In this document: piece by piece, positions 38,893 to 47,810 of the stretch | How the letters are laid out: every line of letters begins with the position of its first letter | How positions within the stretch are numbered: position 1 is the first letter of the stretch | The notes under the pieces: model-generated | Databases searched by the model: none | Told to the model about the DNA's origin: nothing | What the model saw: only the letters and a program-made list of their open reading frames with translations | Position numbers and translations under genes: made by a program | NCBI RefSeq assembly: GCF_000143965.1 | Contig: NC_014365.1 | Coordinates: 62,001-126,000 of the forward strand | Length of the DNA: 64,000 bases | Direction of reading: 5' to 3' | From: Desulfarculus baarsii DSM 2075 | Lineage (GTDB): Bacteria > Desulfobacterota > Desulfarculia > Desulfarculales > Desulfarculaceae

Positions 38893-40080
38893 ATGGGAGT
38901 GAGCCGCCGCGCCGGCGATCTGCCGCCGTTCATCGTCATGGACGTGCTGGAGCGGGCCCAGGAGCTGCAAGCCCAGGGCCGCGACATCATCCACCTGGAG
39001 GTGGGCGAGCCCGATTTCGACACGCCGGAGGCCATCAAGGCCGCCGCCCAAAAGGCCATGACCGGCGGCCAGACCCACTACACCCATTCGCTGGGCCTGC
39101 TGGAGCTGCGCCAGGCCATCGCCGCCCATTATGGCCGGCGCTACGGCGTCACGGTCGACCCCGGGCGCGTCCTGGTCAGCAGCGGCACCAGCCCGGCCAT
39201 GCTCTTGATGTTCGCCGCGCTCATCGAGCCGGGCCAGGGCCACGAGGTCATCCTCAGCGACCCGTGCTACGCCTGCTACCCCAACTTCATCAATTTCGTG
39301 GGCGGCCAAGTGGCCCGCGTGCCCGTGGCCGAGGACGACGCCTTTCAATATCGGCCCGAGGCCATCGCCGCGGCCATGAACGCCAAGACCAGGGCCATCG
39401 TCATCAATTCTCCGGCCAACCCCACCGGCCAGTTGCTCGACGCCGGGCGCATGGCGGCCATCGCCGCCCTGGCCCCCGGCCGGCCCGGCGGGCCCTACGT
39501 GGTCAGCGACGAGATCTACCACGGCCTGGTCTACGAGGGCCGCGAGCACTCCATCCTGGAATTTACCCAAGACGCCTTCGTGCTGGGCGGCTTTTCCAAG
39601 CTGCACGCCATGACCGGCTGGCGGCTGGGCTATCTGATCATGCCCCAGGCCTACGTGCGGCCGCTGCAAAAGATGCACCAAAACTTCGCCATCTGCGCGC
39701 CCAGCATGGCCCAATGGGCCGGCGTGGCCGCCCTGACCCAGGCCGAGGACGATTTGGCGCGCATGGTGGGCGTCTACGCCCAGCGGCGGCGGGTGATGAT
39801 CGACGGCTTGCGCGGCCTGGGCTTCAAGATCCCCCACGAGCCCTGCGGCGCGTTCTACGTGCTCACGCGCTGCGACCACCTGGACCCCGACGACTATCGC
39901 CTGGCTTTTCATATCCTGGAAAACGCCGGCGTGGCCGTGACGCCGGGCCGCGACTTCGGCCCCGGCGGCCATGGTTTCCTGCGCTTCAGCTACGCCAACA
40001 GCCAGGAAAACATCCTGCGGGCCATGGCGCGCCTGGCCGAGTATCTGGCGCGCTTTTATCCCAACCGCGCGGGGGGCTAG
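38893..40080 (+). CDS. PLP-dependent aminotransferase, class I/II
   Basis: A 395-residue fold-type I aminotransferase. Landmarks are YTHSLGLLELRQAIA, SPANPTGQ, VVSDEIYHGL, the PLP Lys in GGFSKLHAMTGWRLGY and the C-terminal substrate Arg in FLRFSYANS. It resembles aspartate/aromatic aminotransferases; in this operon a role in amino-acid synthesis is likely, though the actual HisC substrate is not supported by sequence. It begins 13 bp after hisG and abuts engB with no gap. Confidence 0.88.
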   Translation: MGVSRRAGDLPPFIVMDVLERAQELQAQGRDIIHLEVGEPDFDTPEAIKAAAQKAMTGGQTHYTHSLGLLELRQAIAAHYGRRYGVTVDPGRVLVSSGTSPAMLLMFAALIEPGQGHEVILSDPCYACYPNFINFVGGQVARVPVAEDDAFQYRPEAIAAAMNAKTRAIVINSPANPTGQLLDAGRMAAIAALAPGRPGGPYVVSDEIYHGLVYEGREHSILEFTQDAFVLGGFSKLHAMTGWRLGYLIMPQAYVRPLQKMHQNFAICAPSMAQWAGVAALTQAEDDLARMVGVYAQRRRVMIDGLRGLGFKIPHEPCGAFYVLTRCDHLDPDDYRLAFHILENAGVAVTPGRDFGPGGHGFLRFSYANSQENILRAMARLAEYLARFYPNRAGG

Positions 40081-40674
40081 ATGGATTTTGTCCTGCACGA
40101 GAGCGCCTTCATGCAATCGGCCGTGGGCCCCGGCGGCTATCCCGAGCCAGGCCCGCCCGAGTTCGCCTTTGCCGGCCGCTCCAACGTGGGCAAAAGCTCG
40201 CTGATCAACTGCCTGCTGCGCCGCAAAAACCTGGTCAAGGTCTCCCAGCGGCCGGGCCGCACCCAGCAGATCAACTTTTTCGCGCTAAACAACGACGCCC
40301 TGCGCTTTGTCGATCTGCCCGGCTATGGTTTCGCCAAGGTGCCCCTGGCGATCAAGGCCGGCTGGAAAAAGATGATCGAATCGTATCTGGAGAGCCGGCC
40401 GACCCTGAAGGCGGTGGTGGTCATCGTCGATATCCGCCGCGAACCCAGCCCCGACGACCTGATGCTCCTGGGCTGGCTGCTTTCGCTGGGCCTGCCCGCC
40501 GTGGTGGCCGTGACCAAGGCCGACAAGCTCTCGCGCAACCAGGCGGCCCAGCGCCTGGCCAAGCTGCGGCCCCAACTGGCCCCCTACGACGCCGCGCCGG
40601 TGGTCTGTTCGGCCGTGACCGGCCAGGGCCGCCAAGAGCTGTGGGAGCGCCTGCTGGCCCGCCTGGCCGACTGA
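40081..40674 (+). CDS. engB: Ribosome-biogenesis GTPase EngB/YsxC
   Basis: A 197-residue GTPase with G1 GRSNVGKSS, G2 GRTQQINFF, G3 DLPGYGFAKV, G4 TKADK and G5 SAVTGQG. EngB is essential in many bacteria for 50S subunit assembly. The ATG follows the aminotransferase stop directly. Full-length and canonical. Confidence 0.95.
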   Translation: MDFVLHESAFMQSAVGPGGYPEPGPPEFAFAGRSNVGKSSLINCLLRRKNLVKVSQRPGRTQQINFFALNNDALRFVDLPGYGFAKVPLAIKAGWKKMIESYLESRPTLKAVVVIVDIRREPSPDDLMLLGWLLSLGLPAVVAVTKADKLSRNQAAQRLAKLRPQLAPYDAAPVVCSAVTGQGRQELWERLLARLAD

Positions 40675-40726
40675 CCCCGGCCGCGAAAATCTGGCGAGGG
40701 CCGAGCCGCTTGCGCCCGGCCGCGCA

Positions 40727-40760
40727 AAAAACCGGAGCCCCATGGCGGGGCCCCGGTTTT
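40727..40760. terminator. Bidirectional terminator between engB and ftrB
   Basis: AAAACCGG and GCCCC pair with GGGGC and CCGGTTTT around one mismatch and a five-base loop. A/T tracts on both sides suit both convergent genes. Confidence 0.75.
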
Positions 40761-40766
40761 GGTCGT

Positions 40767-41099
40767 TCAGAAGGCCATCTTCTCGGGCGGACGGCGCTCG
40801 GGCACGTACTCGTTGGGCAGCTTGCCTTCGTTCCACGCGGCGCTGACGTAGAGCGCGCAGTAGCACGCGCCGTATTGGGCCACGTCGGCGGCGCGGTAGG
40901 CGCAGGGGCAGATGATGTCGGCGTCCTTGCTCCGGTCGCCCGAGGCCAGGCGGCAGGGGCAGTTCATGTAGCCGTAGCGCTCCTTGTTGGTCAACAGCGC
41001 CTGCATCATGTCCAGGACAAACTCGCGGTCCTTGTTGAAAAAATAGCCCTTGGGCTCCTGGACTTTCTTCAGCGCGTCGTAAAGTTCGCGCGGCGTCAT
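40767..41099 (-). CDS. ftrB: Ferredoxin:thioredoxin reductase, catalytic beta subunit
   Basis: A 110-residue protein with the three Cys-pair motifs of FTR-beta: NCPCR near 47, ICPCAY near 64 and ACYCALY near 80. These hold a [4Fe-4S] cluster next to a redox-active disulfide. It reduces thioredoxin-like proteins with electrons from ferredoxin. No alpha subunit is seen nearby; anaerobes commonly lack it. The start overlaps the glutaredoxin-like gene (ATGA), so that protein is the likely partner. Confidence 0.92.
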   Translation of the reverse strand: MTPRELYDALKKVQEPKGYFFNKDREFVLDMMQALLTNKERYGYMNCPCRLASGDRSKDADIICPCAYRAADVAQYGACYCALYVSAAWNEGKLPNEYVPERRPPEKMAF

Positions 41100-41350
41100 A
41101 GGCCCAGCGCCTCCTTGATCTCCTGCTCACGATAGCCCACGATGACCTTGTCGCCGATGACAATAGTGGGGAACGAGCAGCCGGGGTTGTACATGCGCAC
41201 CTCGTCGATGAGCTTGTTGCGCTCGTCGGGCGAGCAGGTGTCGACCTCGAACATGTCGTATTTGATATCGTTGTCATTCAAGAGCTTCTTGGCGCTCTTG
41301 CAGTGGCTGCAGGTGCTGAGGGTGTACATCTTGATCGCGACGTTGGCCAT
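41096..41350 (-). CDS. Glutaredoxin-like protein, likely FtrB substrate
   Basis: An 84-residue glutaredoxin/NrdH-fold protein with active site LSTCSHCKSAKK and cis-Pro in SFPTIVIGDKVIVGY. It also has a Cys in DTCSPDE and one in NPGCS. Upstream overlap with ftrB suggests they act as a ferredoxin-driven thiol-redox pair. Confidence 0.9.
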   Translation of the reverse strand: MANVAIKMYTLSTCSHCKSAKKLLNDNDIKYDMFEVDTCSPDERNKLIDEVRMYNPGCSFPTIVIGDKVIVGYREQEIKEALGL

Positions 41351-41498
41351 GTGACTTTTCGCCTTTCTCCGGGGATCATCGCCCGCGTTGTTGGATGAAT
41401 GCGCGGAAGCCGCCTACAAAAAGGATAACACCATCGGCCCGGTGGTCAAAAGCAAAGCGCGGCTTTCGCGCGCGGACCGGGGCGAGCTGTTTATTGTT

Positions 41499-41527
41499 TT
41501 GACAAACTAACTTTATTTTGATAATAA
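41499..41527 (+). promoter_or_regulatory. Consensus sigma-70 promoter of the AraC-type regulator
   Basis: TTGACA (41499-41504) and TAATAA (41522-41527) are 17 bp apart in an AT-rich stretch, about 50 bp before the TTG start. AT-rich palindromic bases around TGATAATAAAAC could be an iron-regulator site, but no clear Fur box is seen. Confidence 0.75.
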
Positions 41528-41575
41528 AACAAGGGGCGCTCGCCGCGCCGCGACGACCACACGGAGCGACCACCC

Positions 41576-42607
41576 TTGTTGCAGCCCGCTATTCAACCAG
41601 ACGCCGCCCAGGCTTGGCCCGCGGCGGTCGCGCCGAGGTGGCTCGGTGGCCGGAGCGCCGCGCCACCTGATTTTCGTCTGCGCGATCCCCAGGCCCAGAC
41701 CTGGACGGACCTGGCCGACCTGCCCGGCCACTGGGGCCTGGCCCTCGAGCGGGGCCTGAGCCTGCACACGGCCGCTTTCAGCTTTGCCCGGGCCGGCGAA
41801 TACGCCTTCGAAGTCAGCGACGCCAAGCTGAATTTTTCCTTTTGCACCGCCGGCCAATCGCTGACCGACGTGCAGATCGGCCCCAAGCGCCTGCGCGGGG
41901 TGAGCCAGGCCCCGTCGGTTTTCACCGCCTCGTTCCTGCCCCAGGCCCACGGGGTCTGGCGGCCCATGGCCGGCGATTGCCGCCTGATCGGCCTGAGCAT
42001 GGCCCGCCGCGACTTTGCCCGGCTTTGGCGCGAGTGCGCCCCCCAGGCCCCCGGCCCCGGTTTTGATCCGTTTTTCGTTGGCGCGGCGGTGACGCCCGAG
42101 ATCGCCCGGGCCATGGGTGGGGTGAGCCAGGCCCTGGCCGAGCGGCCGGCCTCGGCGTTGCTGCTGCAATGCCGGGCCCTGGAGCTGATGATCCTGGCCA
42201 TCCGGCAGTTGGCGCGGCGCTGGGCCGATCGCCCGGAGCGCGGCGTGCCCCTGTCGCCCCGCGACGTGGAAAACCTGCGCGCCGCCCGCCAGGTGTTGCT
42301 CGACAACCTGGCCGACCCGCCGTCGCTGGCCCAGTTGGCCCGCCGTGTCGGCGTCAACGAGTGCAAGCTCAAGCAGGGCTTTCGCCAGATGTTCGGCGAA
42401 ACGCCCTATGGCCTGCTGCGTCAGGCGCGCCTGGAGCGGGCCAAGGGCCTGCTGGAGGCCGGCGAGATGAACGTCTGCGAGGCCAGCCTGGCCGTGGGCT
42501 ACGCCAACCCCGGCAATTTCATCGGCCTGTTCAAGAGGCGCTTCGGCCAGACCCCCGGCGAGGTCCGGGCCCTGGCCCTGCGCGCGGCCCCTTCCCCCCG
42601 CCCCTGA
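41576..42607 (+). CDS. AraC-family regulator, siderophore-cluster type
   Basis: A 343-residue protein. A divergent N-terminal ligand domain precedes the AraC HTH (about 245-335; LAQLARRVGVNECKLKQGFRQMFG and SLAVGYANPGNFIGLFKRRFGQTPGE). The CKLKQGF form is typical of PchR/YbtA-like regulators that respond to siderophores. TTG start with GGAG upstream. It is convergent with the MFS/methyltransferase/TonB operon, which fits regulation of that cluster. Confidence 0.85.
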   Translation: MLQPAIQPDAAQAWPAAVAPRWLGGRSAAPPDFRLRDPQAQTWTDLADLPGHWGLALERGLSLHTAAFSFARAGEYAFEVSDAKLNFSFCTAGQSLTDVQIGPKRLRGVSQAPSVFTASFLPQAHGVWRPMAGDCRLIGLSMARRDFARLWRECAPQAPGPGFDPFFVGAAVTPEIARAMGGVSQALAERPASALLLQCRALELMILAIRQLARRWADRPERGVPLSPRDVENLRAARQVLLDNLADPPSLAQLARRVGVNECKLKQGFRQMFGETPYGLLRQARLERAKGLLEAGEMNVCEASLAVGYANPGNFIGLFKRRFGQTPGEVRALALRAAPSPRP

Positions 42608-42635
42608 ACGCCGGCCTTCAGGCCCAGCCGCGCGA

Positions 42636-43838
42636 TTAACCGCTCGTGGCGGCGGCCGGCCGGCGCTCGCGGAAAAAAAACCAGGCCAGCCCGGCCGCGC
42701 CCAGGCAGAGCAGGGCGCACAGCGCGAACAGCCCCAGATAGCCCAGCGCCTGGGCCAGCACGCCGCTGGCGCCCATCACCACCCCGCCGCCCAGCATGGA
42801 GATGGCCACCTGTAGGCTGTAGTCCGCGCCTTCGTGACCCGAGCGGGCGAAATCCATGGCGATGGTGTTGACGGCGGTCATGGTCAGGCCCAGCCCCACG
42901 CCCGAAAGCCCCAGGCCGGTCAGCAAATACGGCCCGCTGACCAGGCCCAGGGCCAGGGGCGCAAGCGACGCGGCGGCCACCGCGCTCAGCAGGCAACCCA
43001 GGGCCAGGGCGGCCTTGCGGCCCAGCCCCACGATGATTCGGCCGCCGGCCCAGGCCCCGACCAGGCCCAGGCCCAGGCCGTAGACGCCGGTGAGCAGGCC
43101 GATGCCCACCGCCGAAAAACCAAGATCAACCAGCAGCGGCTTGCTCATCATCATGCTGGCCATGCTGCCGCCGTGGGAGGCCAGCATGATCAAGCTCCAG
43201 CGCTTGGCCCCGGGCTGGCCGAAAAAGCCCAGCATCCCGCCGTGACGCGAGGGCGGCCCCACCGCGCCAGCCGCCCGGCGGCCCAGGCCGGCCAGGGGCA
43301 GCAGCGGCGGCAGCAGGGCCAGGGCCAGGGCGATCAGCACGCCCGACCAACCGATGAGCTGGTATAGCGCCAGGCCGCCGGCCGTGCCCAAAAGCGCGCC
43401 GACGATGTTGCCGCCGGTCTGCACGGCGTTGCCGGGGCCGCGCTCGCGCTGGCTGAGCAGCCGGATGGCCAGGGCGTCGACAGCCACGTCCTGGGTGGCG
43501 GCAAAGGCGTAGGACAGCGTCATCAGCCCCACCACCAGCGCGAAATGGGCGCGGAAATCGACAAAGGCCAGGGCCAGCGTGCTCAGGCAAAACAGCGCCT
43601 CCAGCGCCACGATGACCCTGGCGTGCAGGCCCCGCGGGCCGACCAGGCGATCGACCAGCGGGGCCCAGAGGAACTTGAGCAGCCACGGCAGGCCGATGAC
43701 CTGCAAGTAGCCGATGCTGGCCAGGCTGGCCCCATGCTCGCGCAGCACCACGGGAAAGACATTGCTGAAAAAATGGCCGGGCAAGGTCTGGGCCACGTAA
43801 AGCCCGGCCAGCAAAACATATTTGCGCGAAGACCGCAC
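42636..43838 (-). CDS. MFS transporter, AmpG/RhtX-FptX-like
   Basis: A 400-residue protein with about 12 hydrophobic helices. The start KYVLLAGLYVAQTLPGHFF, a LKFLWAPLVDR loop and ATQDVAVDALAIRLL are typical of the AmpG-like branch that includes single-protein inner-membrane siderophore importers RhtX/FptX. I chose GTG 43838, 8 bp after the methyltransferase stop; the frame upstream is only antisense/shadow. With the TonB receptor it probably completes siderophore uptake. Confidence 0.84.
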   Translation of the reverse strand: MRSSRKYVLLAGLYVAQTLPGHFFSNVFPVVLREHGASLASIGYLQVIGLPWLLKFLWAPLVDRLVGPRGLHARVIVALEALFCLSTLALAFVDFRAHFALVVGLMTLSYAFAATQDVAVDALAIRLLSQRERGPGNAVQTGGNIVGALLGTAGGLALYQLIGWSGVLIALALALLPPLLPLAGLGRRAAGAVGPPSRHGGMLGFFGQPGAKRWSLIMLASHGGSMASMMMSKPLLVDLGFSAVGIGLLTGVYGLGLGLVGAWAGGRIIVGLGRKAALALGCLLSAVAAASLAPLALGLVSGPYLLTGLGLSGVGLGLTMTAVNTIAMDFARSGHEGADYSLQVAISMLGGGVVMGASGVLAQALGYLGLFALCALLCLGAAGLAWFFFRERRPAAATSG

Positions 43839-43846
43839 CGGCCGCC

Positions 43847-44458
43847 TCAGGCCTTGCGGGCCGTGGCCAACTGGCCCAACAGCCCCTGCCGTTCTATCTT
43901 TATCTCGACAAAGCCGGCCCGGCCCAGCATGCCGGCCATCTGTTGGTCGTCGTAGAGATTGAGCCCATAGACCGCCCACAGCAGCCTGTTGAGTAGCGAC
44001 TTGCGCGCCGTGGCGATGACGATGCGCCCGCCCGGCTTCAGCACGCGGCGCAACTCGGCCAGCACCGCCTCGGGACGGCGCACGAAAAACCACATGGCCG
44101 TGTTGGCCGTGCAGGTGAAGCTCTCGTCGGGCCAGGGCAGCTTTTCGGCGTCGCCGTGGACGACCTCCAACCGACCCTGCTCCACGGCGCGCTGGTTTTT
44201 CTGGCGGGCCAGCGCGGCCATGTCGGCGCTGTGGTCGATGGCCGCCGCCCGCTGGACCTTGGCCAGGACCATGTCCAGAAAATAACCGCCGCCGCAGCCG
44301 ATCTCCAGATAGACATCGTCGCCGCGCGGGGCCAGGGCCGCCATCGCCGCCTCGAAGGCCCGCATGTGGCTTTTGGGCTGGCCGTAGTGCTTGCGCGCCC
44401 ACTGGCCGCGCGGCCGCCGCGCCGTGTCGTCGATGAATCCGCCAAAAATCTCACTCAT
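43847..44458 (-). CDS. SAM-dependent methyltransferase (class I)
   Basis: A 203-residue methyltransferase. Motif I is YLEIGCGGGYFLDM, followed by AAIDHSADM and the post-I region GDAEKLPWPDESF. The substrate is unknown; its position between the TonB receptor and the MFS gene suggests a methylation linked to the imported compound. ATG 44458 starts about 77 bp after the receptor stop. Confidence 0.82.
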   Translation of the reverse strand: MSEIFGGFIDDTARRPRGQWARKHYGQPKSHMRAFEAAMAALAPRGDDVYLEIGCGGGYFLDMVLAKVQRAAAIDHSADMAALARQKNQRAVEQGRLEVVHGDAEKLPWPDESFTCTANTAMWFFVRRPEAVLAELRRVLKPGGRIVIATARKSLLNRLLWAVYGLNLYDDQQMAGMLGRAGFVEIKIERQGLLGQLATARKA

Positions 44459-44535
44459 GATTCGCCTCGTCGCCTGAGGCCGGGCGGGACGCCTCGCCCC
44501 GCCCGGCGCGTGTTTTCGCCAAAAAACCGCCAGGG

Positions 44536-46596
44536 CTAATATTCCAACACCAGCTTGACGCCAAAGGTCAGCGGATCGCCGGCCCGGCCGTACCACTGGC
44601 CGCTCATGGCGAAGGCCCGCGTGGCGTAGGTCTCGTCAAAGATGTTGTCGACAAAGAAGTAGGTTTTGACGCGCTTGAGCTCGTAGCCCGCCCTGGCGTT
44701 GGCCAGGCCGTAGGCCGACTGCTCCTTGGTGTTGGCCGCATCGAAATACATCGGCCCCACGCCGATGTATTCGCCGCTCAGGAACCAGCCGCCCAAAAAG
44801 CGATAGACGCCGCCCAGGCGGTAGGTGTAGGCCGGCACGTTGGGCACGTCGTTGTCGGCGTAGTCGGCCGCGCCCTGCTTGAATTCGTCAAAGGTGGAGC
44901 GCACGCAGCCGAAGCTGGCCAGCAGCTCCAGGCCGCTCAGGGGCCGCGCGCGCAGCTCGGCCTCGAAACCGTGGCTGGCGGCCGCGGCGGCGTTGACGAC
45001 GGTGAAATCGGGATAATCGGGCTGCTCGACTTGCAGGTCGCTCCAGTCGATGTAAAAGGCGGCCAGGTCCAGGGTCAGGCGTCGGTCGAACCATTGGGTC
45101 TTGAGGCCCAATTCATAGTTCCAGGCGAACTCGGAGTCGAAGCTGCGGCCGGCGGCCGATTTGATGTTGAAGCCGCCGCTCTTGAAGCCCCGCGAGACGC
45201 TGGCGTAGGGCGTCAACGATTCGTGCAGACGCAGCGACACGGCGAACTTGGGCAGCCAGGCGTCGAAATCGTGGCCGGTGGAGCCCTTGAGGTCGGGCAC
45301 GCCAAAGGCCCCGCCCGACCAGGCGTAGTCGAAGTCCTTGCTCTCGTGATCGTAACGCAGGCCGGCGGTCAGCTCCACCAGCTCCCAGAGGGTGTAGCTG
45401 GCCTGGCCAAAGAGGGCCGTGCCGGTGGTGGCCGTGTCGCCCTGCTGACGCAGGTTGCCGGCCATGCCCGACATCGGCCGCAACTCGGTGGCGTAATCCA
45501 AATCGTCGGTTTCGTGGTAGACGAACAGGCCGCCGACCCAACGCAGGGCCTGACCCGGCTCATCGGAGACCAGGCGCAGCTCCTCGCCCACGGTCTGATA
45601 ATCCTGCTTGAGCTTCAGGCGCATTATGTCATAGGCGGTGAAGTCCAGATCCTGATAGGTGCTGGCGTCCATTTTGCGCCACGACGTGATCGACACCAGC
45701 TTCAGATCGCCCAGCTTTTGCTGGGCCCGCAGCGCCGAACCCACCGAGCGCTTTTCGGCCTCGCCGGCAAAATCCACCGACACGTGGTGGGGGTTATTGT
45801 CAACTTTGTCCAGCAAGGCGAACTCGGCGTAGTTGCTGTCGTAATCCTGGGCGTCGGTGGTCCAGCTCAGCTCCAGGTCGGGGCTGGCCAGCCAGTCCAG
45901 GGTCAGGCGGCCGTCCAGGTTGCGGTGCTTGTCCACGTCGTCGGCCCCGCCGAAGTCGTTGCTGAAATAACCGTCGCTGTTCTCGTAACGGCCGGCCAGG
46001 CGCACCAGGAGCTTGTCGGCGATCGCCGCGCCGCCGGCCGAAAAACGCGCCCGTTGGGTGTTGTAATCGCCCAGTTCCAGTTCGGCCCGGCCCGAGGGCT
46101 CGGTCGTGGGTTTGCGGGTGATCACGTTGATCAGGCCGGCCTCGGTGTTGCGGCCATACATCGTGCCCTGGGGGCCGCGCAGCACCTCCACCCGCTCGAT
46201 GTCGAGCAGGTCCAGGCTCAGGCCGGGATAATAGACGTCATCGACCAACAGGCTCATGACCGGGGCGCCGGTCATGAACGAGCTGAGCCCGCGCATGCTG
46301 ACGATGGGATTGCCCAGCATGGCCTGGGGGCCCATGGTCGTCATGTGCATGTTGGGCGTGCGATCGAACAGGTCGTCGGTCGTTTCCAGGCCCATGTCGG
46401 CCAGCTCGGCCTCGTCATAGACCGAGACGCTGGCCGGCACCTCTTGCGATGCGCGGCCGAGCTTGTCGGCCGTGACCGTCACTTCGTCGATGGCGTAAGT
46501 TGCCGGCGGCGTGGTTCGCGCCGGCTCGTCGGCCGGGGCCGGGCCGGCCAGCAGCAGCGTGGCCAACGCCAACGCGGCCGTGATCCGAAAATGCAT
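44536..46596 (-). CDS. TonB-dependent outer-membrane receptor
   Basis: A 686-residue receptor. Signal peptide (ALALATLLLAGPAPA) and TonB box (DEVTVTA) are followed by a plug domain (DRTPNMHM; VLRGPQGTMYGRNTEAGLINVITRKP) and a 22-strand type barrel ending in an aromatic strand (FGVKLVLEY). The plug signature resembles ferric-siderophore receptors. GGAGG precedes the ATG. It is the first gene of the uptake operon. Confidence 0.93.
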   Translation of the reverse strand: MHFRITAALALATLLLAGPAPADEPARTTPPATYAIDEVTVTADKLGRASQEVPASVSVYDEAELADMGLETTDDLFDRTPNMHMTTMGPQAMLGNPIVSMRGLSSFMTGAPVMSLLVDDVYYPGLSLDLLDIERVEVLRGPQGTMYGRNTEAGLINVITRKPTTEPSGRAELELGDYNTQRARFSAGGAAIADKLLVRLAGRYENSDGYFSNDFGGADDVDKHRNLDGRLTLDWLASPDLELSWTTDAQDYDSNYAEFALLDKVDNNPHHVSVDFAGEAEKRSVGSALRAQQKLGDLKLVSITSWRKMDASTYQDLDFTAYDIMRLKLKQDYQTVGEELRLVSDEPGQALRWVGGLFVYHETDDLDYATELRPMSGMAGNLRQQGDTATTGTALFGQASYTLWELVELTAGLRYDHESKDFDYAWSGGAFGVPDLKGSTGHDFDAWLPKFAVSLRLHESLTPYASVSRGFKSGGFNIKSAAGRSFDSEFAWNYELGLKTQWFDRRLTLDLAAFYIDWSDLQVEQPDYPDFTVVNAAAAASHGFEAELRARPLSGLELLASFGCVRSTFDEFKQGAADYADNDVPNVPAYTYRLGGVYRFLGGWFLSGEYIGVGPMYFDAANTKEQSAYGLANARAGYELKRVKTYFFVDNIFDETYATRAFAMSGQWYGRAGDPLTFGVKLVLEY

Positions 46597-46898
46597 GGCG
46601 TGCCTCCATCAATCGTGCGTGGCTGATTTTTTCGATTGGCGGCCGCGCCAAAGCCAGGCGCGCGCCCAGACCAGGAGCATAGGCCGGGCCGCGGCGCTTG
46701 TCTGCCCGCCGCGGGAGCATGTTTGGCGCGTGGCGGAGCATTTCGCGCCACGGCGGCGCGCAGAAGGGGCTTGGGGATGGTGAAGATGCCGGCGGAACGG
46801 ACTTCGAGGCCGCGGCCACTAATTCCGTGAAATGCGGCTCGCTTTGTGGCACATTTTTATATAAGCGCCCCGCGCGCGACAAGCAAAGGAGGCGAAAC
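46597..46898. other. Divergent intergenic region, nothing recognised
   Basis: About 300 bp between the TonB receptor and amrB. The ORFs in it are shadows without ribosome-binding sites. I see no clear Fur box or riboswitch; a promoter for amrB may lie in the TTTTTATATAAG stretch at 46853-46864. Confidence 0.4.
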
Positions 46899-47702
46899 AT
46901 GGTGCGCCAACCAGCGGTGGCCGGTCGATTCTACCCGGCCCAGGCCGAGGCCCTGGCGGCCGAGGTCGACCGCCTGCTGCAAACCGACCAGCCGCCCCAA
47001 CCGGCCTTGGCCGTGATCTGTCCCCACGCGGGCTATGTTTTCTCGGGGCGGGTGGCCGGCCAGGTCTTCGGCCAGGTCTCCGTGCCCCGGCGGGTGCTGC
47101 TGATGGGCCCCAACCACAGCGGCATGGGTCGGCCGGCCGCCCTGATGAGCCGCGGCCAGTGGCGCACGCCCCTGGGCCTGATCAACCTCGACGACCAACT
47201 GGGCCAGGCGATCATGGACCGGGCGGCTTATGTCGAACAAGACGACCTGGCCCACCGCAACGAACACTCCCTGGAGGTGCAAACGCCTTTTTTGCAGCGT
47301 CGGCAGGCCCATTTGCTGCTGACGCCGCTGTGCCTGGCGCTGTTGGGCGTTCAGCACTGCCTGGATCTGGGCCGGGCCATCGCCGAGGCCATCGCCTCGC
47401 TGGGCGAGCCGGTGCTGATCGTGGCCAGCACCGACATGAGCCACTATATCCCCGCCGCCCAGGCCAAGGCCCTGGACGAATTGGCCATCGAGCGCATCAT
47501 GGCCCTGGACGCCGAGGGCCTGCACCACACGGTGTTGGGCCGGGGCATTTCCATGTGCGGCGTCGTGCCCACCGCCGTGGCCCTGGCCGCCGCCGTGGCC
47601 CTGGGGGCCTCGCGGGCCAGGCTGGCGGCCTACGCCAACAGCGGCCAGGTCACCGGCGACGAACGCGAGGTGGTGGCCTACGCCGGCCTGATCATCGACT
47701 GA
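46899..47702 (+). CDS. amrB: AmmeMemoRadiSam system protein B (MEMO-like)
   Basis: A 267-residue protein of the MEMO family. Conserved features are AVAGRFYP at the N-terminus, CPHAGYVFSG, GPNHSGMG, the HRNEHSLEVQTPFL motif and ASTDMSHY. In anaerobes it accompanies AMMECR1 and a radical SAM protein (AmrA, AmrS), neither of which is in view. Function unknown. AAAGGAGG lies before the ATG. Confidence 0.92.
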   Translation: MVRQPAVAGRFYPAQAEALAAEVDRLLQTDQPPQPALAVICPHAGYVFSGRVAGQVFGQVSVPRRVLLMGPNHSGMGRPAALMSRGQWRTPLGLINLDDQLGQAIMDRAAYVEQDDLAHRNEHSLEVQTPFLQRRQAHLLLTPLCLALLGVQHCLDLGRAIAEAIASLGEPVLIVASTDMSHYIPAAQAKALDELAIERIMALDAEGLHHTVLGRGISMCGVVPTAVALAAAVALGASRARLAAYANSGQVTGDEREVVAYAGLIID

Positions 47703-47810
47703 GCCGGCCGCGGCCACGTTTTTTTGCCTGGCCAAATCGGTCGCCTGGCTGTATGAATTCCGGGGCGGCCCGGCCGCGCCAGCGATCACGAACCATTTCC
47801 GAGCGGGATC

